From positions 203,884 to 267,883 of the forward strand of contig NZ_SUKF01000009.1 in the NCBI RefSeq assembly GCF_005047655.1: DNA of 64,000 nucleotides. Reading direction: 5' to 3'. This document shows, in pieces, positions 1-7,763 of this stretch. This stretch comes from Sinimarinibacterium arenosum (GTDB taxonomy: Bacteria; Pseudomonadota; Gammaproteobacteria; Nevskiales; Nevskiaceae). The notes under the pieces are model-generated. The model did no database searches. It saw nothing but the letters and a program-made list of their open reading frames with translations, and had not been told where the DNA came from. Each line of letters begins with the position of its first letter. Positions within the stretch are counted from its first letter, which is position 1. Both the position numbers and the translations under genes were made by a program.

Positions 1-159
1 GAGCTGCTGCGCGACGCCAAGTCCGATTTCGAGGTGGCCACGTATGCGGACTGGGTGGGTCCGATCGACGGGCTGCTCGACAACCTGGTGGAGCTCGCCC
101 ACGCGCTCGCGCGCCGGTTGAACGCCAATACCGAACGGCAGCGCGCCAGTGGGGAGTAG
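1..159 (+). CDS. C-terminal end of an unknown protein (partial)
   Basis: The open frame enters from the left edge and stops at TAG 157-159, giving the last 52 residues. The tail is acidic and leucine-rich with an ALARRL segment, probably helical. No family is recognised. A perfect-arm hairpin follows directly (176-210), so this gene probably ends its own transcription unit. Only the frame and stop are visible; the function is unknown. Confidence 0.6.
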   Translation, partial: ELLRDAKSDFEVATYADWVGPIDGLLDNLVELAHALARRLNANTERQRASGE

Positions 160-175
160 CTGGTCAAATCCTGCT

Positions 176-210
176 CAAACCGCAGCAGTTCCTGATCGGA
201 ACGCGGTTTG
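176..210 (+). terminator. Terminator-like hairpin
   Basis: Outer arms CAAACCGC (176-183) and GCGGTTTG (203-210) and inner arms GTTCC (188-192) and GGAAC (198-202) enclose loop TGATC. The hairpin lies 16 bp after the stop of the preceding gene. No T-tract follows, so intrinsic termination is plausible but not certain. Confidence 0.5.
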
Positions 211-239
211 CGCAAACCCCAACCGGAGTTGTTGGCAAG

Positions 240-248
240 TTATCCACA
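240..248 (+). other. DnaA-box-like sequence
   Basis: TTATCCACA is a perfect match to the consensus DnaA box. It stands alone between the hairpin and the SPFH gene. One isolated box does not make an origin; I saw no cluster or iterons around it. Confidence 0.35.
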
Positions 249-312
249 GAGGCTGTGGGCAAACCGTGCGTCTACTGCGAACACACCATCGGGTGCAGAT
301 CCCTTGAACGCC

Positions 313-1281
313 ATGACGCATCCCCCGACATTTCTGGTTCAGCAATCGCCGGCCGAGCAGGAGCCTGAGACGCCTGTTGCGGCAGCGACGGTGCCCCCTG
401 TGGTCGCGGTCGAGCGGACGCCCAGCATTGGCACGCGCGTCGCGCGCTATCTGCGCTCGGGCGGGGCACGCGGAGACTTCAGCTACTACCTTTCGCTGGT
501 GCTGGTCTTGCTGGCGGTCGCGTGGTTCCTCTCGCATGCCTTGTTCACAGTGCCCTTGGGGACCGTGGGTGTGCGCACGGGCTTTGGGTCCAGCGCCGGT
601 CAGGCGTTGGATCCGGGGCCGTATGTGGTCGTGCCAAAACTGAGCGAGATGCTGCTCTACTCGACCGAAGAGATTGAGTACCCGGTGCAGATTTCCGGAT
701 TGAAGGATGCCGCTGGGCTCCCGCTGGCCAGCGCGGAGGTGATGGTGGTGTACCGGGTGATGCGCAGCGCCGTAGATCAGGCGATCGCGCTGGAATTCTC
801 TCCGGCACAGAATGCCAACGGCATTCGGCTGCCGCTGGCCAACAAGATGGTCCGGGACATCCCGAGGATTCTCGGTGCATTCGTCGGCAAGCTGGATGTG
901 GCCCAGCTGGCGGTGCTCGGCCCGCAGCTGGGGCCCTTGGTACAGGACGAGCTTCAGCAGGAACTGAACGCGTGGCTCCCCAAGGGGGTTCAGGTGGTCT
1001 CCATAACGGTGCCGCCGATCCTCGAATACACCGAGCCCGAACCGGTCGCATCGGAGCCGGCAGGGCCGCAAACGGTCGCGCCGTCCGAAGCCTCGGCCGC
1101 CGAACCGGAGCCGGCGGCGCCCGCAGACGCAGCTCAACCGTCGTCAGTCCCCGCGGCCCCGCAGGGCGCGGCGGAGGTTCCCCAGCCCCCGGGGCCCGTT
1201 CCGGGCGCCATCGGAGTCAAGGCGGCGGACTCGTCCGTGAAGGGCAAATTGCCAGAAGCGGACGCCGGATTCGGCGGCTAG
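313..1281 (+). CDS. SPFH/band-7 domain membrane protein
   Basis: 322 residues from ATG 313; the same frame is open further upstream from TTG 208, but that codon lies inside the hairpin. After a Pro/Ala-rich cytoplasmic N-terminus there is one hydrophobic segment (about residues 60-80, YYLSLVLVLLAVAWF), then VPLGTVGVRTGFG, which resembles the start of a prohibitin/HflK-type SPFH domain, followed by a VVYRVM strand typical of that fold. The C-terminus (about 275-322) is a low-complexity Pro/Ala/Glu tail. SPFH proteins form membrane rings that control proteases or secretion. A role in envelope preparation for transfer is inference. The SPFH call is by motif only. Confidence 0.6.
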   Translation: MTHPPTFLVQQSPAEQEPETPVAAATVPPVVAVERTPSIGTRVARYLRSGGARGDFSYYLSLVLVLLAVAWFLSHALFTVPLGTVGVRTGFGSSAGQALDPGPYVVVPKLSEMLLYSTEEIEYPVQISGLKDAAGLPLASAEVMVVYRVMRSAVDQAIALEFSPAQNANGIRLPLANKMVRDIPRILGAFVGKLDVAQLAVLGPQLGPLVQDELQQELNAWLPKGVQVVSITVPPILEYTEPEPVASEPAGPQTVAPSEASAAEPEPAAPADAAQPSSVPAAPQGAAEVPQPPGPVPGAIGVKAADSSVKGKLPEADAGFGG

Positions 1282-1386
1282 GTTCGGCGTCACTGGCCAA
1301 CCCTGTGCTCTAAGGCAGGACGGTAGCGGGGCGGTGCAGCACCCGTAGGGTGTGACTGTACCCACGCACCAGCACGGAGAGTTCTC

Positions 1387-2085
1387 ATGCGACGCTATGC
1401 ACTACAGGCCTGCACCTTTATTTCCATTCTCTTGGCCGCCGCGACTGCCGGTGCCGCCGGCGGACTGGACTTCGAGACGGGAAAGAAGGTGATGTACGCC
1501 GTTCACAAGTCGCATCCCATCGATCTGTATTGCGGGTGTGCGTATCACGGCAAGTCGCTCGATGGCAGTTGCCCTGTGACGACCCCTTCCTATCGCGAGC
1601 GGTTACGGCGTGTTGAGGCGGAGCACATGGTTCCGGCGTCCGATTTCGGGCGTCAGCGGTCGTGCTGGCGCAGCGCGCCGAAGGGGACCAGCGGGCGAAA
1701 TTACTGCCGGGAAGTGGATCCGGACTTCCGCGCCATGGAAGGCGATCCGCATAACCTGTGGCCTGTGGTCGGCGCGCTCAACGCGACGCGGAGCAACTAT
1801 CGCTTTGGCGAGGTTCCCGGCGAAGCGCGCAACTTCGGCCAGTGTGACTTTGAACTCTCGGCGGATGGGGCCGGGCACTTCGTTGAGCCGCCTGAGGCGG
1901 CCAAAGGCGTGGTCGCGCGGGCCTATTTCTACATGGAGCGCCAATACGGCCAGCGCATTTCCAAGTCACAGCGGCGCGTCCTGGAGTCCTGGGCACGCTC
2001 GCATCCGCCGACGGTGTTTGAAGTTGAGCGCGCCCGGGCGATTGAGCGGCTGACCGGATTGCACAACCCGATACTGACACCCTGA
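1387..2085 (+). CDS. Secreted endonuclease I (EndA/NucM family)
   Basis: 232 residues with a signal peptide (RRYALQACTFISILLAAATAGAA). The mature part carries the family signature: VEAEHMVPAS with the catalytic His, and EGDPHNLWPVVGALNATRSN, the metal-binding DxHNL...N segment. Many Cys residues (CGCAYHG, CPV, CW, YC, QCDFEL) suggest disulphides, as in periplasmic EndA. The family cuts double-stranded DNA in the periplasm or outside the cell. Its position beside transfer genes suggests a role in clearing incoming or extracellular DNA; that is inference. A good start is at ATG 1387 preceded by GGAGAG. Confidence 0.85.
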   Translation: MRRYALQACTFISILLAAATAGAAGGLDFETGKKVMYAVHKSHPIDLYCGCAYHGKSLDGSCPVTTPSYRERLRRVEAEHMVPASDFGRQRSCWRSAPKGTSGRNYCREVDPDFRAMEGDPHNLWPVVGALNATRSNYRFGEVPGEARNFGQCDFELSADGAGHFVEPPEAAKGVVARAYFYMERQYGQRISKSQRRVLESWARSHPPTVFEVERARAIERLTGLHNPILTP

Positions 2086-2135
2086 CCGCTGCGCAGTCTG
2101 CCTGCCGTCGGCGCCGCGCAGCGCGGCGTCGACGC

Positions 2136-3098
2136 TCACGGTTCGGTCGGATGTCGGATGTCGGCTCTTGCGCTGACCAGCGGGTTGAACACCAGGATTT
2201 CGCCGGACTCACAGGTCCATAACCCGGTGTCCACCTGATACTTGAAGCTTTGTGATCGTGGGGTCTTCGATCGCGCGTGGCTGACAACGAACAGCAGGTA
2301 GCGGTCGCGGTTGAGCTGCATCTTGCTGTACTCGTTCGCGGAGAGCTCCACCGACTTTGCGGGGCCGGCGAGACCCTTCACCCCGATCAGCGCGGGGGAT
2401 CCGTTGCCGGGGGCTTCAATGTCCCAGCCCCAGTTCTCGCCGGAGACGTCGAGCCCGCCGAAATAGGCCAGCGCAATGTCCATGGCGGCGAGGTCCACCA
2501 TACGGCGGTACTCGGGGTTGGGGTTGTGCGCGATCTTGCTTGACCGCCGGTGGGGCTTGAGGTGGCGCTTCAGGCGTGCCCGCACGCGTTCAACGATGTC
2601 TGAATGCTGGTCGGCGTACCACACCGGAGAGCGCACGCGCCCGGGTTGGTGCAATCCGTCTGGCAGCACCAGGTCGCGGGCGGCGACGGGGATCACGTAG
2701 GCCTCCGATGCGCCCGCACTGATCGCGGCCGTCAGCTTGAGCCCGCGGAGCGTCCGTGTCCGGGCCGGCGTTCGCAGCACGGTGGCATTCTGGTACCAGC
2801 CCACCACCTTGATGACATCGGCCAGTGGGTCGCGGGCGATGAAGACGGCGAGGACGCCGGAGACGGACTCGTCCTCCTTGCGTGCGCCCAGGCGCTCGAC
2901 CTGGATCGGCGGGCTGTCTGCCACGCACCCATAGACCTTGCCGCGATAGGGCGCGAAATTCCACTGCTCCGGCGCGCTCGCAGTGTCCTGTGGCTGGCGG
3001 AAGCTGTGCGCGTTACGCGGGTACATCGGATCGGCGGTGCTGGGCCCGGCGTAGTGCTTCATCCAACCAATCTTGACGAACAGGACAGGAGAATCCAC
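2136..3098 (-). CDS. DUF3883-domain protein (restriction-endonuclease-like fold)
   Basis: 320 residues from GTG 3098; the frame is open further upstream but that part overlaps the next gene. The N-terminus reads VDSPVLFVKIGWMKHYAGP. The C-terminal half (about 210-300) has the DUF3883/NOV pattern: VDLAAMDIALAYFGG, then WGWDIEA, IGVKG and VELSANEYSKM, with D...VKG matching the PD-(D/E)xK nuclease core where Glu is often replaced. DUF3883 occurs in restriction and defence-like ATPases and methylases. Here it is stand-alone, with a start 20 bp from the stop of the leftward gene at 3119-3685, suggesting an operon. Nuclease activity is not shown by the sequence. Confidence 0.65.
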   Translation of the reverse strand: MDSPVLFVKIGWMKHYAGPSTADPMYPRNAHSFRQPQDTASAPEQWNFAPYRGKVYGCVADSPPIQVERLGARKEDESVSGVLAVFIARDPLADVIKVVGWYQNATVLRTPARTRTLRGLKLTAAISAGASEAYVIPVAARDLVLPDGLHQPGRVRSPVWYADQHSDIVERVRARLKRHLKPHRRSSKIAHNPNPEYRRMVDLAAMDIALAYFGGLDVSGENWGWDIEAPGNGSPALIGVKGLAGPAKSVELSANEYSKMQLNRDRYLLFVVSHARSKTPRSQSFKYQVDTGLWTCESGEILVFNPLVSARADIRHPTEP

Positions 3099-3118
3099 AG
3101 CCGAACTCCAGGTGGTTA

Positions 3119-3685
3119 TCAGCGCCCCTCGGGCGGGGAGAATTGCGTATACGCAAGACCGCGCTGGTCTTGCATGAACTTGAGCGCGGCCTGGATCTCC
3201 GGCCGGAGGCTCCTTCCGCCGCGGGTGCGAGCGCCCATCGGCAGGTGCCAGATGGCGGTGCGGGCACCGCCGAGGCGCGCGTCCTCGATGGCGCAGAGCA
3301 CCCGCACATCGAGCGACGCCAGCCAGCGGGCGGCGTCGCGTTCGGGCGCAGGCGCGCCCAGGTGCAACGCGCGCAATGCGGTCTGGATCACGGCGGTCGG
3401 CGGCAGCGCCTGTCCGGCGGGAGCCCACACGGTCCATCGCGCTTCGAACGATCGGGCCTGAAGGCGCGCGGCGTACAGCTGTCCGTTGGCGCGGCACGCC
3501 CGCGGACCGCGCCAATGCAGTCCGCGCAGGGCGGAGGCCAGGGCAGGGATCAGATCCAGCGCCCGGGTGGCGCTGGCGCAGCTGCGCAGCAGGATGGACT
3601 CACGCAGCCACTGCGCGTGCCACACCCGCAGAGCAGGCGGCTCATAGGCCAAGCGGCGCCCGCGCGGGGCGCGATTTGCGTGCAT
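3119..3685 (-). CDS. Hypothetical protein upstream of the DUF3883 gene
   Basis: 188 residues, Arg- and Ala-rich, with no recognised domain. The start ATG at 3685 has a strong ribosome site (GGAGG six bases before it). It sits between the Tus-like gene and the DUF3883 gene in one leftward series, so it is probably co-transcribed. Near its 3' end the DNA contains a perfect 14-bp palindrome (3143-3156) that occurs elsewhere in the window. Confidence 0.6.
   Translation of the reverse strand: MHANRAPRGRRLAYEPPALRVWHAQWLRESILLRSCASATRALDLIPALASALRGLHWRGPRACRANGQLYAARLQARSFEARWTVWAPAGQALPPTAVIQTALRALHLGAPAPERDAARWLASLDVRVLCAIEDARLGGARTAIWHLPMGARTRGGRSLRPEIQAALKFMQDQRGLAYTQFSPPEGR
3143..3156. repeat. 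Palindrome TTGCGTATACGCAA, copy 1
   Basis: Perfect 14-bp palindrome inside the 3' end of the leftward gene 3119-3685. The 12-bp core TGCGTATACGCA recurs at 18203 and 28399. Confidence 0.6.
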
Positions 3686-3771
3686 TGGACTCCCTCCGCC
3701 CGGCGCTTGAGCGCCCTATCGGGCCTTGCTTATATCCCGATTATTGAGCCGGCGGGCGTCCGAGGGCAAGG

Positions 3772-5016
3772 CTACAGCGCGTCGCAGGCCACCGCCGTCG
3801 CAGCATCGGCCCGCGGGAGCAGGCCGCTGTGCTGCATTTCACCGCGCGGATCGTGCAGGGAGATCCCCACGCCGTGACGCCGGCGCAGCAGCCGCAGCGT
3901 GCCTGCCGGCGTGGGCAGGTTCTGCACGCCCTGTCCGCGCAGCACCGCGCCCAGCGCGTCGACCAGCAGCGGCCAGGTCTGTGCGGGCAGCGACAGTCGC
4001 ACCGGCGGCTGCGCCGGTCCGAACAGGATGTCCGGGCGCTGCAGCTGCACGCTGCCGGCGGCGCCGGCCTGGTCCGCTTCGCACTCCCGGTATTGTTCGC
4101 GATAGCGGTACAGATCCAGGCGCGGGATCAGCGGGTCGGACTCGCACCGGGCGTCGGAACGCGACGGCGCCTTGTTGCGCTGGACCACCAGGTCGCCGAG
4201 CTCGCGGATCGCGGGCCAGACGCCGGCGGCACCGGCCGGGAAGGCCAGCGGCAGGACCGCCTTAATCGGCTTTTCGGGGGTCTGGTCGAGCCACCAGTTG
4301 ACCTCCGGGACGGGCTGCAGCGCGCGGCGGACCGCCAGCACTTCGTCATCCTGCAGTCCGGCGAGCGCGGCCATGTCCTCGGTCTGCATTTCCTGGCGCT
4401 GGCGCGCCGACAGCTCGAAGGCGCGGCCCAGCGAGGTCAGCACCAGCTCGCGGGCACGGCGCACGCTGAGGCGCTGGATCGAGACATTCTGGGACAGCCA
4501 CGAGAACGAGACTTTCTCCGGGGCGCTGGCCAGCACCGGCACGCGCCGGTAGGCGTACAGCAGATTCACCCGCGCGTAGTCGGTGCGGATGCGCAAGGCC
4601 TTCCACTGCTTTTGCGTCAACGCGCTGGCACGCCTTTCAAACACGGCCTTGGCGGCATTGAGCGCTGTGAGCGTGTCGAGGGTGCTCGCCGAGCACGCCA
4701 GCACGCCGGGCAGTCGCTCCACCGCCTTGGGATGTTGCTCCTCGAGGTAGGTGAGCCGTGCCACCCCCTGGGCGATCACTTCCCGCGCCGGCGCGTCATA
4801 CAGCGTCAGCACCTCGATCCGGCTCGGCAGCGGGGTGTCTTTGCTGCGCGCCTCGACATGGGCGAGATAGGCCGGCAGTGCGGCATCGTCGTACAGGATC
4901 GCCCGGCGCGCGGCCGTGGCCGCGTCCGTCAGCGCCAGCCACGCCTCGCGCAGCATCAGCCGATCGCCGGCCGCGACCTCCGGAACATCGGGCAATCCCT
5001 GGAAGGACTCGTTCAT
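3772..5016 (-). CDS. Tus-like DNA replication terminus-binding protein
   Basis: 414 residues, longer than E. coli Tus (309). By eye it follows Tus from end to end: RIEV (66-69), RLPGVL (101-106), a helix ending AKAVFERR, RVNLLYAYRRVPVL where Tus has LITLNAYRTLTVL, FSWLSQN for FGWANKH, QTEDMAALAG for EYQDIAALP, and PLIPRLDLYRYR for RLIIPRLHLY. Tus binds Ter sites and blocks replication forks coming from one side. The C-terminal 100 residues are an extension not present in Tus. It is encoded leftward, away from the RecD2-like gene, with three TTAAGyCATCATC sites in the shared upstream region. By a rough alignment the position of Tus His144 (the fork-lock residue) is not His. Family assignment is from motif pattern and remembered sequence, not from a search. 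Confidence 0.75.
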   Translation of the reverse strand: MNESFQGLPDVPEVAAGDRLMLREAWLALTDAATAARRAILYDDAALPAYLAHVEARSKDTPLPSRIEVLTLYDAPAREVIAQGVARLTYLEEQHPKAVERLPGVLACSASTLDTLTALNAAKAVFERRASALTQKQWKALRIRTDYARVNLLYAYRRVPVLASAPEKVSFSWLSQNVSIQRLSVRRARELVLTSLGRAFELSARQRQEMQTEDMAALAGLQDDEVLAVRRALQPVPEVNWWLDQTPEKPIKAVLPLAFPAGAAGVWPAIRELGDLVVQRNKAPSRSDARCESDPLIPRLDLYRYREQYRECEADQAGAAGSVQLQRPDILFGPAQPPVRLSLPAQTWPLLVDALGAVLRGQGVQNLPTPAGTLRLLRRRHGVGISLHDPRGEMQHSGLLPRADAATAVACDAL

Positions 5017-5033
5017 CGTCGCACCATTTCACG

Positions 5034-5050
5034 TTAAGTCATCATCTCTA
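5034..5050 (+). promoter_or_regulatory. TTAAGyCATCATC site, copy 1
   Basis: TTAAGTCATCATCTCTA, just upstream of the Tus-like start and adjoining a leftward GCGTCTA box (5052-5058). The position fits an autoregulatory operator or a Ter-like site. Confidence 0.5.
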
Positions 5051-5051
5051 C

Positions 5052-5058
5052 TAGACGC
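5052..5058 (-). promoter_or_regulatory. Possible promoter box for the Tus-like gene
   Basis: Leftward GCGTCTA, the same box seen before other genes of the element, 36 bp upstream of ATG 5016. The TTAAGTCATCATC site lies directly downstream and would overlap the transcript start. Confidence 0.35.
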
Positions 5059-5098
5059 ACCCGCCGCCCGCCCCGCAACCACCCAAACCCCGTTTCCC

Positions 5099-5119
5099 CT
5101 AAGCCATCATCTCCCTATA
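5099..5119 (+). promoter_or_regulatory. TTAAGyCATCATC site, copy 2
   Basis: CTAAGCCATCATCTCCCTAT, same orientation as copy 1 and about 65 bp from it, in the otherwise gene-free space 5017-5311. The rest of that space holds a T-rich stretch (about 5160-5200) and an imperfect CCCCCA/TTGGGG dyad. Confidence 0.5.
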
Positions 5120-5248
5120 AACGGCCCGGGTCGACCCCCACGCCACCCCGCGCACAGTCTTGTGCCGCTTTTCCCCCATTCTTTTTCCATTTTTGATTGG
5201 GGGGACGCGTGAAGGGGGTGGGGCCGGCGGGATTGGCGGTGTGGCTTT

Positions 5249-5266
5249 AGGGGGATGATGGCTTAA
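5249..5266 (-). promoter_or_regulatory. TTAAGyCATCATC site, copy 3 (inverted)
   Basis: On the minus strand this reads TTAAGCCATCATCCCCCT. It faces copies 1 and 2 and ends 46 bp before the RecD2-like ATG. Confidence 0.5.
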
Positions 5267-5311
5267 ATGCTGGGTGGTGTCTGCCTGGGCGGGCGCTGCG
5301 TCTATAGGGGA

Positions 5312-7507
5312 ATGAGCTCAGCCGCCCTCGCCAACGCCCCGCTCGACGGGGTCATTCTGTCGTCCTATCAGTCGTTGACCGGTCGCACCCTGGCCGTGGT
5401 CGAGGACCGGGCCGGGCATCGTGCCTTTGCGATCGGGGAGGGGCTGAAGTGGGTCGCCGGTGAGCGGGTTGCGCTGCGCGGACGCTGGAGCGAGGGCGTC
5501 GGCGCGGGCCGCTGTCTGCTGGTGGACTCCCAGCGGGCCGTGGTCCCCACCGACATTGCCGGCTCGGCCGCCCAGCTGATGTCGGCGCTGTCCATCGACT
5601 TTGCCGGCGCCACCAAACTGCTGTCGGCGTTCGGCAGCGACATCTTCGATGTGCTGGAACGCGGCGATGCCGAGCGCCTGGCCGACGCCAACTACTCGGG
5701 CCCGGAAGTGCGGCAGTTCCTCGAAAGCTGGCGCCGCTTCCGCTCGAACCAGTCGGCGCAGACCCTGCTCGACCGGCTCGGACTCAATGAGGCTCACCGG
5801 CAGACCCTGGCGCGCATGCTGGGGTCGGAGACCGACCTCGATGTCGCGCTTCGCGATAACCCCTATCTGGCGGTGATCCACCTTCCCGGGGTCGACTGGA
5901 GCCACGCCGATGAACTCGGTCTGGAGCTGGGCGTCCCGCGCGACAGCGCCGAACGCCGCAAGGCGGCGGTGGTCGCCGCACTGCGTGGCCTCGGCGATGC
6001 CGGACACAGCTTCCTGCCCGCCCCAGTCCTGCAGACCGCCGCCAGCCGCCTGCTCGCGCTGTCGCCCAGCCAGACCGAGTGGGACAGCGCGCTGCAGCAC
6101 CTGCGCTCCCGCCGCCTGATCGCCTTTGACGCCGACCGCGTCTACCTGCCCGAGGCCTTCGAGGATGCCGCCAATGCGGCCCGCGCGGTGCTGGACTGCG
6201 CCCGCGCCGCGTCGCTGAACGATCCGCCCGAGGACTTCGCCGCGATGGAGCGCGCGGTCAACCAAGCCGACTTCCGCTTGCCGCGGGCCCACTTCGACGT
6301 GCTCGCGCCGGCGCTCGGGCGCGCCCTGACCGCCATCGACGTCGTCGGTCACCCCACCGCCCAGCACCTCGCCGAATCCTTCGTGCGCATGTGTCAGGCC
6401 CTGCGCCTGGTGCCGGTGGTGCTGTGCCCCGCGTACTGGGTCGCCCAGGCGCTGCTGGAACGCTGCCCGGATGAGCGCATCGGGACCGCCGGCGCGCTGC
6501 TGGGCGTCAACGACCAGGGGGAACCGCTGTACGAGAACCTGGCCAGCCTGCAGCCCGACGCGGTCCTGGTCATCGGCGCCGAACGGCTGCCGATGCCGGC
6601 GCTGACCTATCTGCTGACCCGCCGCACCGACGGCTGCGCCGTGATCCTGGCCGGCGATCCGGCCGCCGACATCGGCGTGGTCCGTGGCCGCCCGTTTGCC
6701 GAGCTGGCCCGCGCCGCCAGCGCCGCGTCACCGCCCCTCAAACTCGTGCCGCTGGGCATCGCCCCCGATCGCGACTCGCCGCTGGGCGCCGTCCGCGCGC
6801 TGCTGCGCAACCCCGCCGCCGCCTCCGCGCTGGTCGGTCGCTTCGACCTGCCGGTGTCCGTGCTGCAGCTGGGGGAGCCGGCCGACGCACTGACACGCTA
6901 TGCCGCGGAGGTCCTGCCGAAACTCGGACTGGGCCCGGCGCCGGAACTGGTCTGCGTGACGCCCACGCGCTCGTCGTTGCCGCGGGCGATGTACGCGGTG
7001 CGCAACCTGCGCCGCATCCTCAATCCCGATCACGCCAATACCGTCGGCGCCGTGGGCCGCACGCAGCTGGCGCCCGCCGATCCGTTCCTGGTCACCCGCG
7101 ACCTGATCGACGGCCTCTACATTCCCGCCGGCACGCGGCTGCGCCTGATCACCGCGCACGACAGCAAAGGCCCGGTGGCGGCCTCGCTGGGCGGTCAGCG
7201 CATCCTGATCAGCGCCGATCGCGTCAACGACATCCTGCAGGGCTATGTGCTGATCACCGCGCACATGCACTGGGAACGGGCGGACGTGGTCGTGCTGGCT
7301 GTCCCCGAAGGCGGCGACGTGCCGCTGGGGGCGAGCGTGCTCTACACCATCGCCGCTTCGGCCACCCGCAAGCTGGTGCTGCTGGGCTCCCCCGATGACG
7401 TGCAACTCCTTCTGCGCCAGAGCGTCAAGGCGCCGTACTCCCTGTTCGAGTCGCTGTTGCATGACTTGCACGCCCAACGTCCACCGGAGGCGACCGCCGA
7501 TGCCTAA
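5312..7507 (+). CDS. RecD2-like helicase homologue with eroded ATPase motifs
   Basis: 731 residues from ATG 5312. The order of parts matches RecD2/TraA-type helicases: an N-terminal OB-like part; helix-hairpin-helix region (about 93-150, FAGATKLLSAFGSDIFDVLE); a second HhH-like part (NPYLAVIHLPGVDW...ADELGLELGV); then the helicase domains. Where RecD2 has the P-loop GGPGTGKTT, this protein has DVVGHPTAQHLAES (about 343), with no GKT. Where Walker B DEA is expected it reads LVIGAER (about 417). Downstream motifs are still recognisable (VILAGDPAAD, LITAHMHWERADVVVL, LYTIAASATRKLVLLG). So the fold is probably kept but ATP hydrolysis is doubtful. A DNA-binding or structural role next to TraD is inference. 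It overlaps the next gene by 8 bp. Confidence 0.7.
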   Translation: MSSAALANAPLDGVILSSYQSLTGRTLAVVEDRAGHRAFAIGEGLKWVAGERVALRGRWSEGVGAGRCLLVDSQRAVVPTDIAGSAAQLMSALSIDFAGATKLLSAFGSDIFDVLERGDAERLADANYSGPEVRQFLESWRRFRSNQSAQTLLDRLGLNEAHRQTLARMLGSETDLDVALRDNPYLAVIHLPGVDWSHADELGLELGVPRDSAERRKAAVVAALRGLGDAGHSFLPAPVLQTAASRLLALSPSQTEWDSALQHLRSRRLIAFDADRVYLPEAFEDAANAARAVLDCARAASLNDPPEDFAAMERAVNQADFRLPRAHFDVLAPALGRALTAIDVVGHPTAQHLAESFVRMCQALRLVPVVLCPAYWVAQALLERCPDERIGTAGALLGVNDQGEPLYENLASLQPDAVLVIGAERLPMPALTYLLTRRTDGCAVILAGDPAADIGVVRGRPFAELARAASAASPPLKLVPLGIAPDRDSPLGAVRALLRNPAAASALVGRFDLPVSVLQLGEPADALTRYAAEVLPKLGLGPAPELVCVTPTRSSLPRAMYAVRNLRRILNPDHANTVGAVGRTQLAPADPFLVTRDLIDGLYIPAGTRLRLITAHDSKGPVAASLGGQRILISADRVNDILQGYVLITAHMHWERADVVVLAVPEGGDVPLGASVLYTIAASATRKLVLLGSPDDVQLLLRQSVKAPYSLFESLLHDLHAQRPPEATADA

Positions 7508-7763
7508 TCCGCCCGTTCGCCTGAATTCCCCGCACGTCATGGCCTCTGACCACCGGCGACCGCAGCCGCAGGCGTCGACCGCCGGATTCCGCGCGCTGAC
7601 GGCGCCTCTGTTCACCTGGGAGGTGGAGCGCTTCGACGCGCGCCGCAACGGCAAGACCGCACGCCTATTGGCGGCCTGCGAACACCACGCCGGGGAAGGG
7701 GACATCTTTGATCCGAAGGCGGACCGGGCCGTGCTGACTCGACGGACGTTGATCCCGAGATGA
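7500..7763 (+). CDS. Small hypothetical protein between RecD2-like gene and traD
   Basis: 87 residues from ATG 7500, overlapping the RecD2-like stop by 8 bp and the traD start by 4 bp (ATGA), so it is translationally coupled on both sides. The C-terminus has GDIFDPKADRAVL, which resembles the IIFDPKSDEEVF segment of the neighbouring TraD; this could be a duplicated fragment. No other domain is seen. Confidence 0.6.
   Translation: MPNPPVRLNSPHVMASDHRRPQPQASTAGFRALTAPLFTWEVERFDARRNGKTARLLAACEHHAGEGDIFDPKADRAVLTRRTLIPR

Noticed and set aside
160..312. Replication origin at the DnaA box
   Set aside because: Only one box, no iterons, no AT-rich unwinding region, and no Rep gene beside it.
2604..3877. 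Plus-strand frames of 285 and 244 codons
   Set aside because: Antisense to the DUF3883 and neighbouring genes, which have motifs and a strong ribosome site.
5034..5266. Classical E. coli Ter site
   Set aside because: I looked for the GTTGTAAC core near the Tus-like gene and did not see it; the repeated TTAAGyCATCATC is a different sequence.
5303..5312. CTATAGGGG looks like the core of a T7-type phage promoter
   Set aside because: Only the last few bases match; there is no single-subunit RNA polymerase gene in the window, and the upstream half of a T7 promoter is absent at every copy.
5318..7705. Two long minus-strand frames (349 and 325 codons)
   Set aside because: Both are antisense to the RecD2-like gene and have the low-complexity look of shadow frames.
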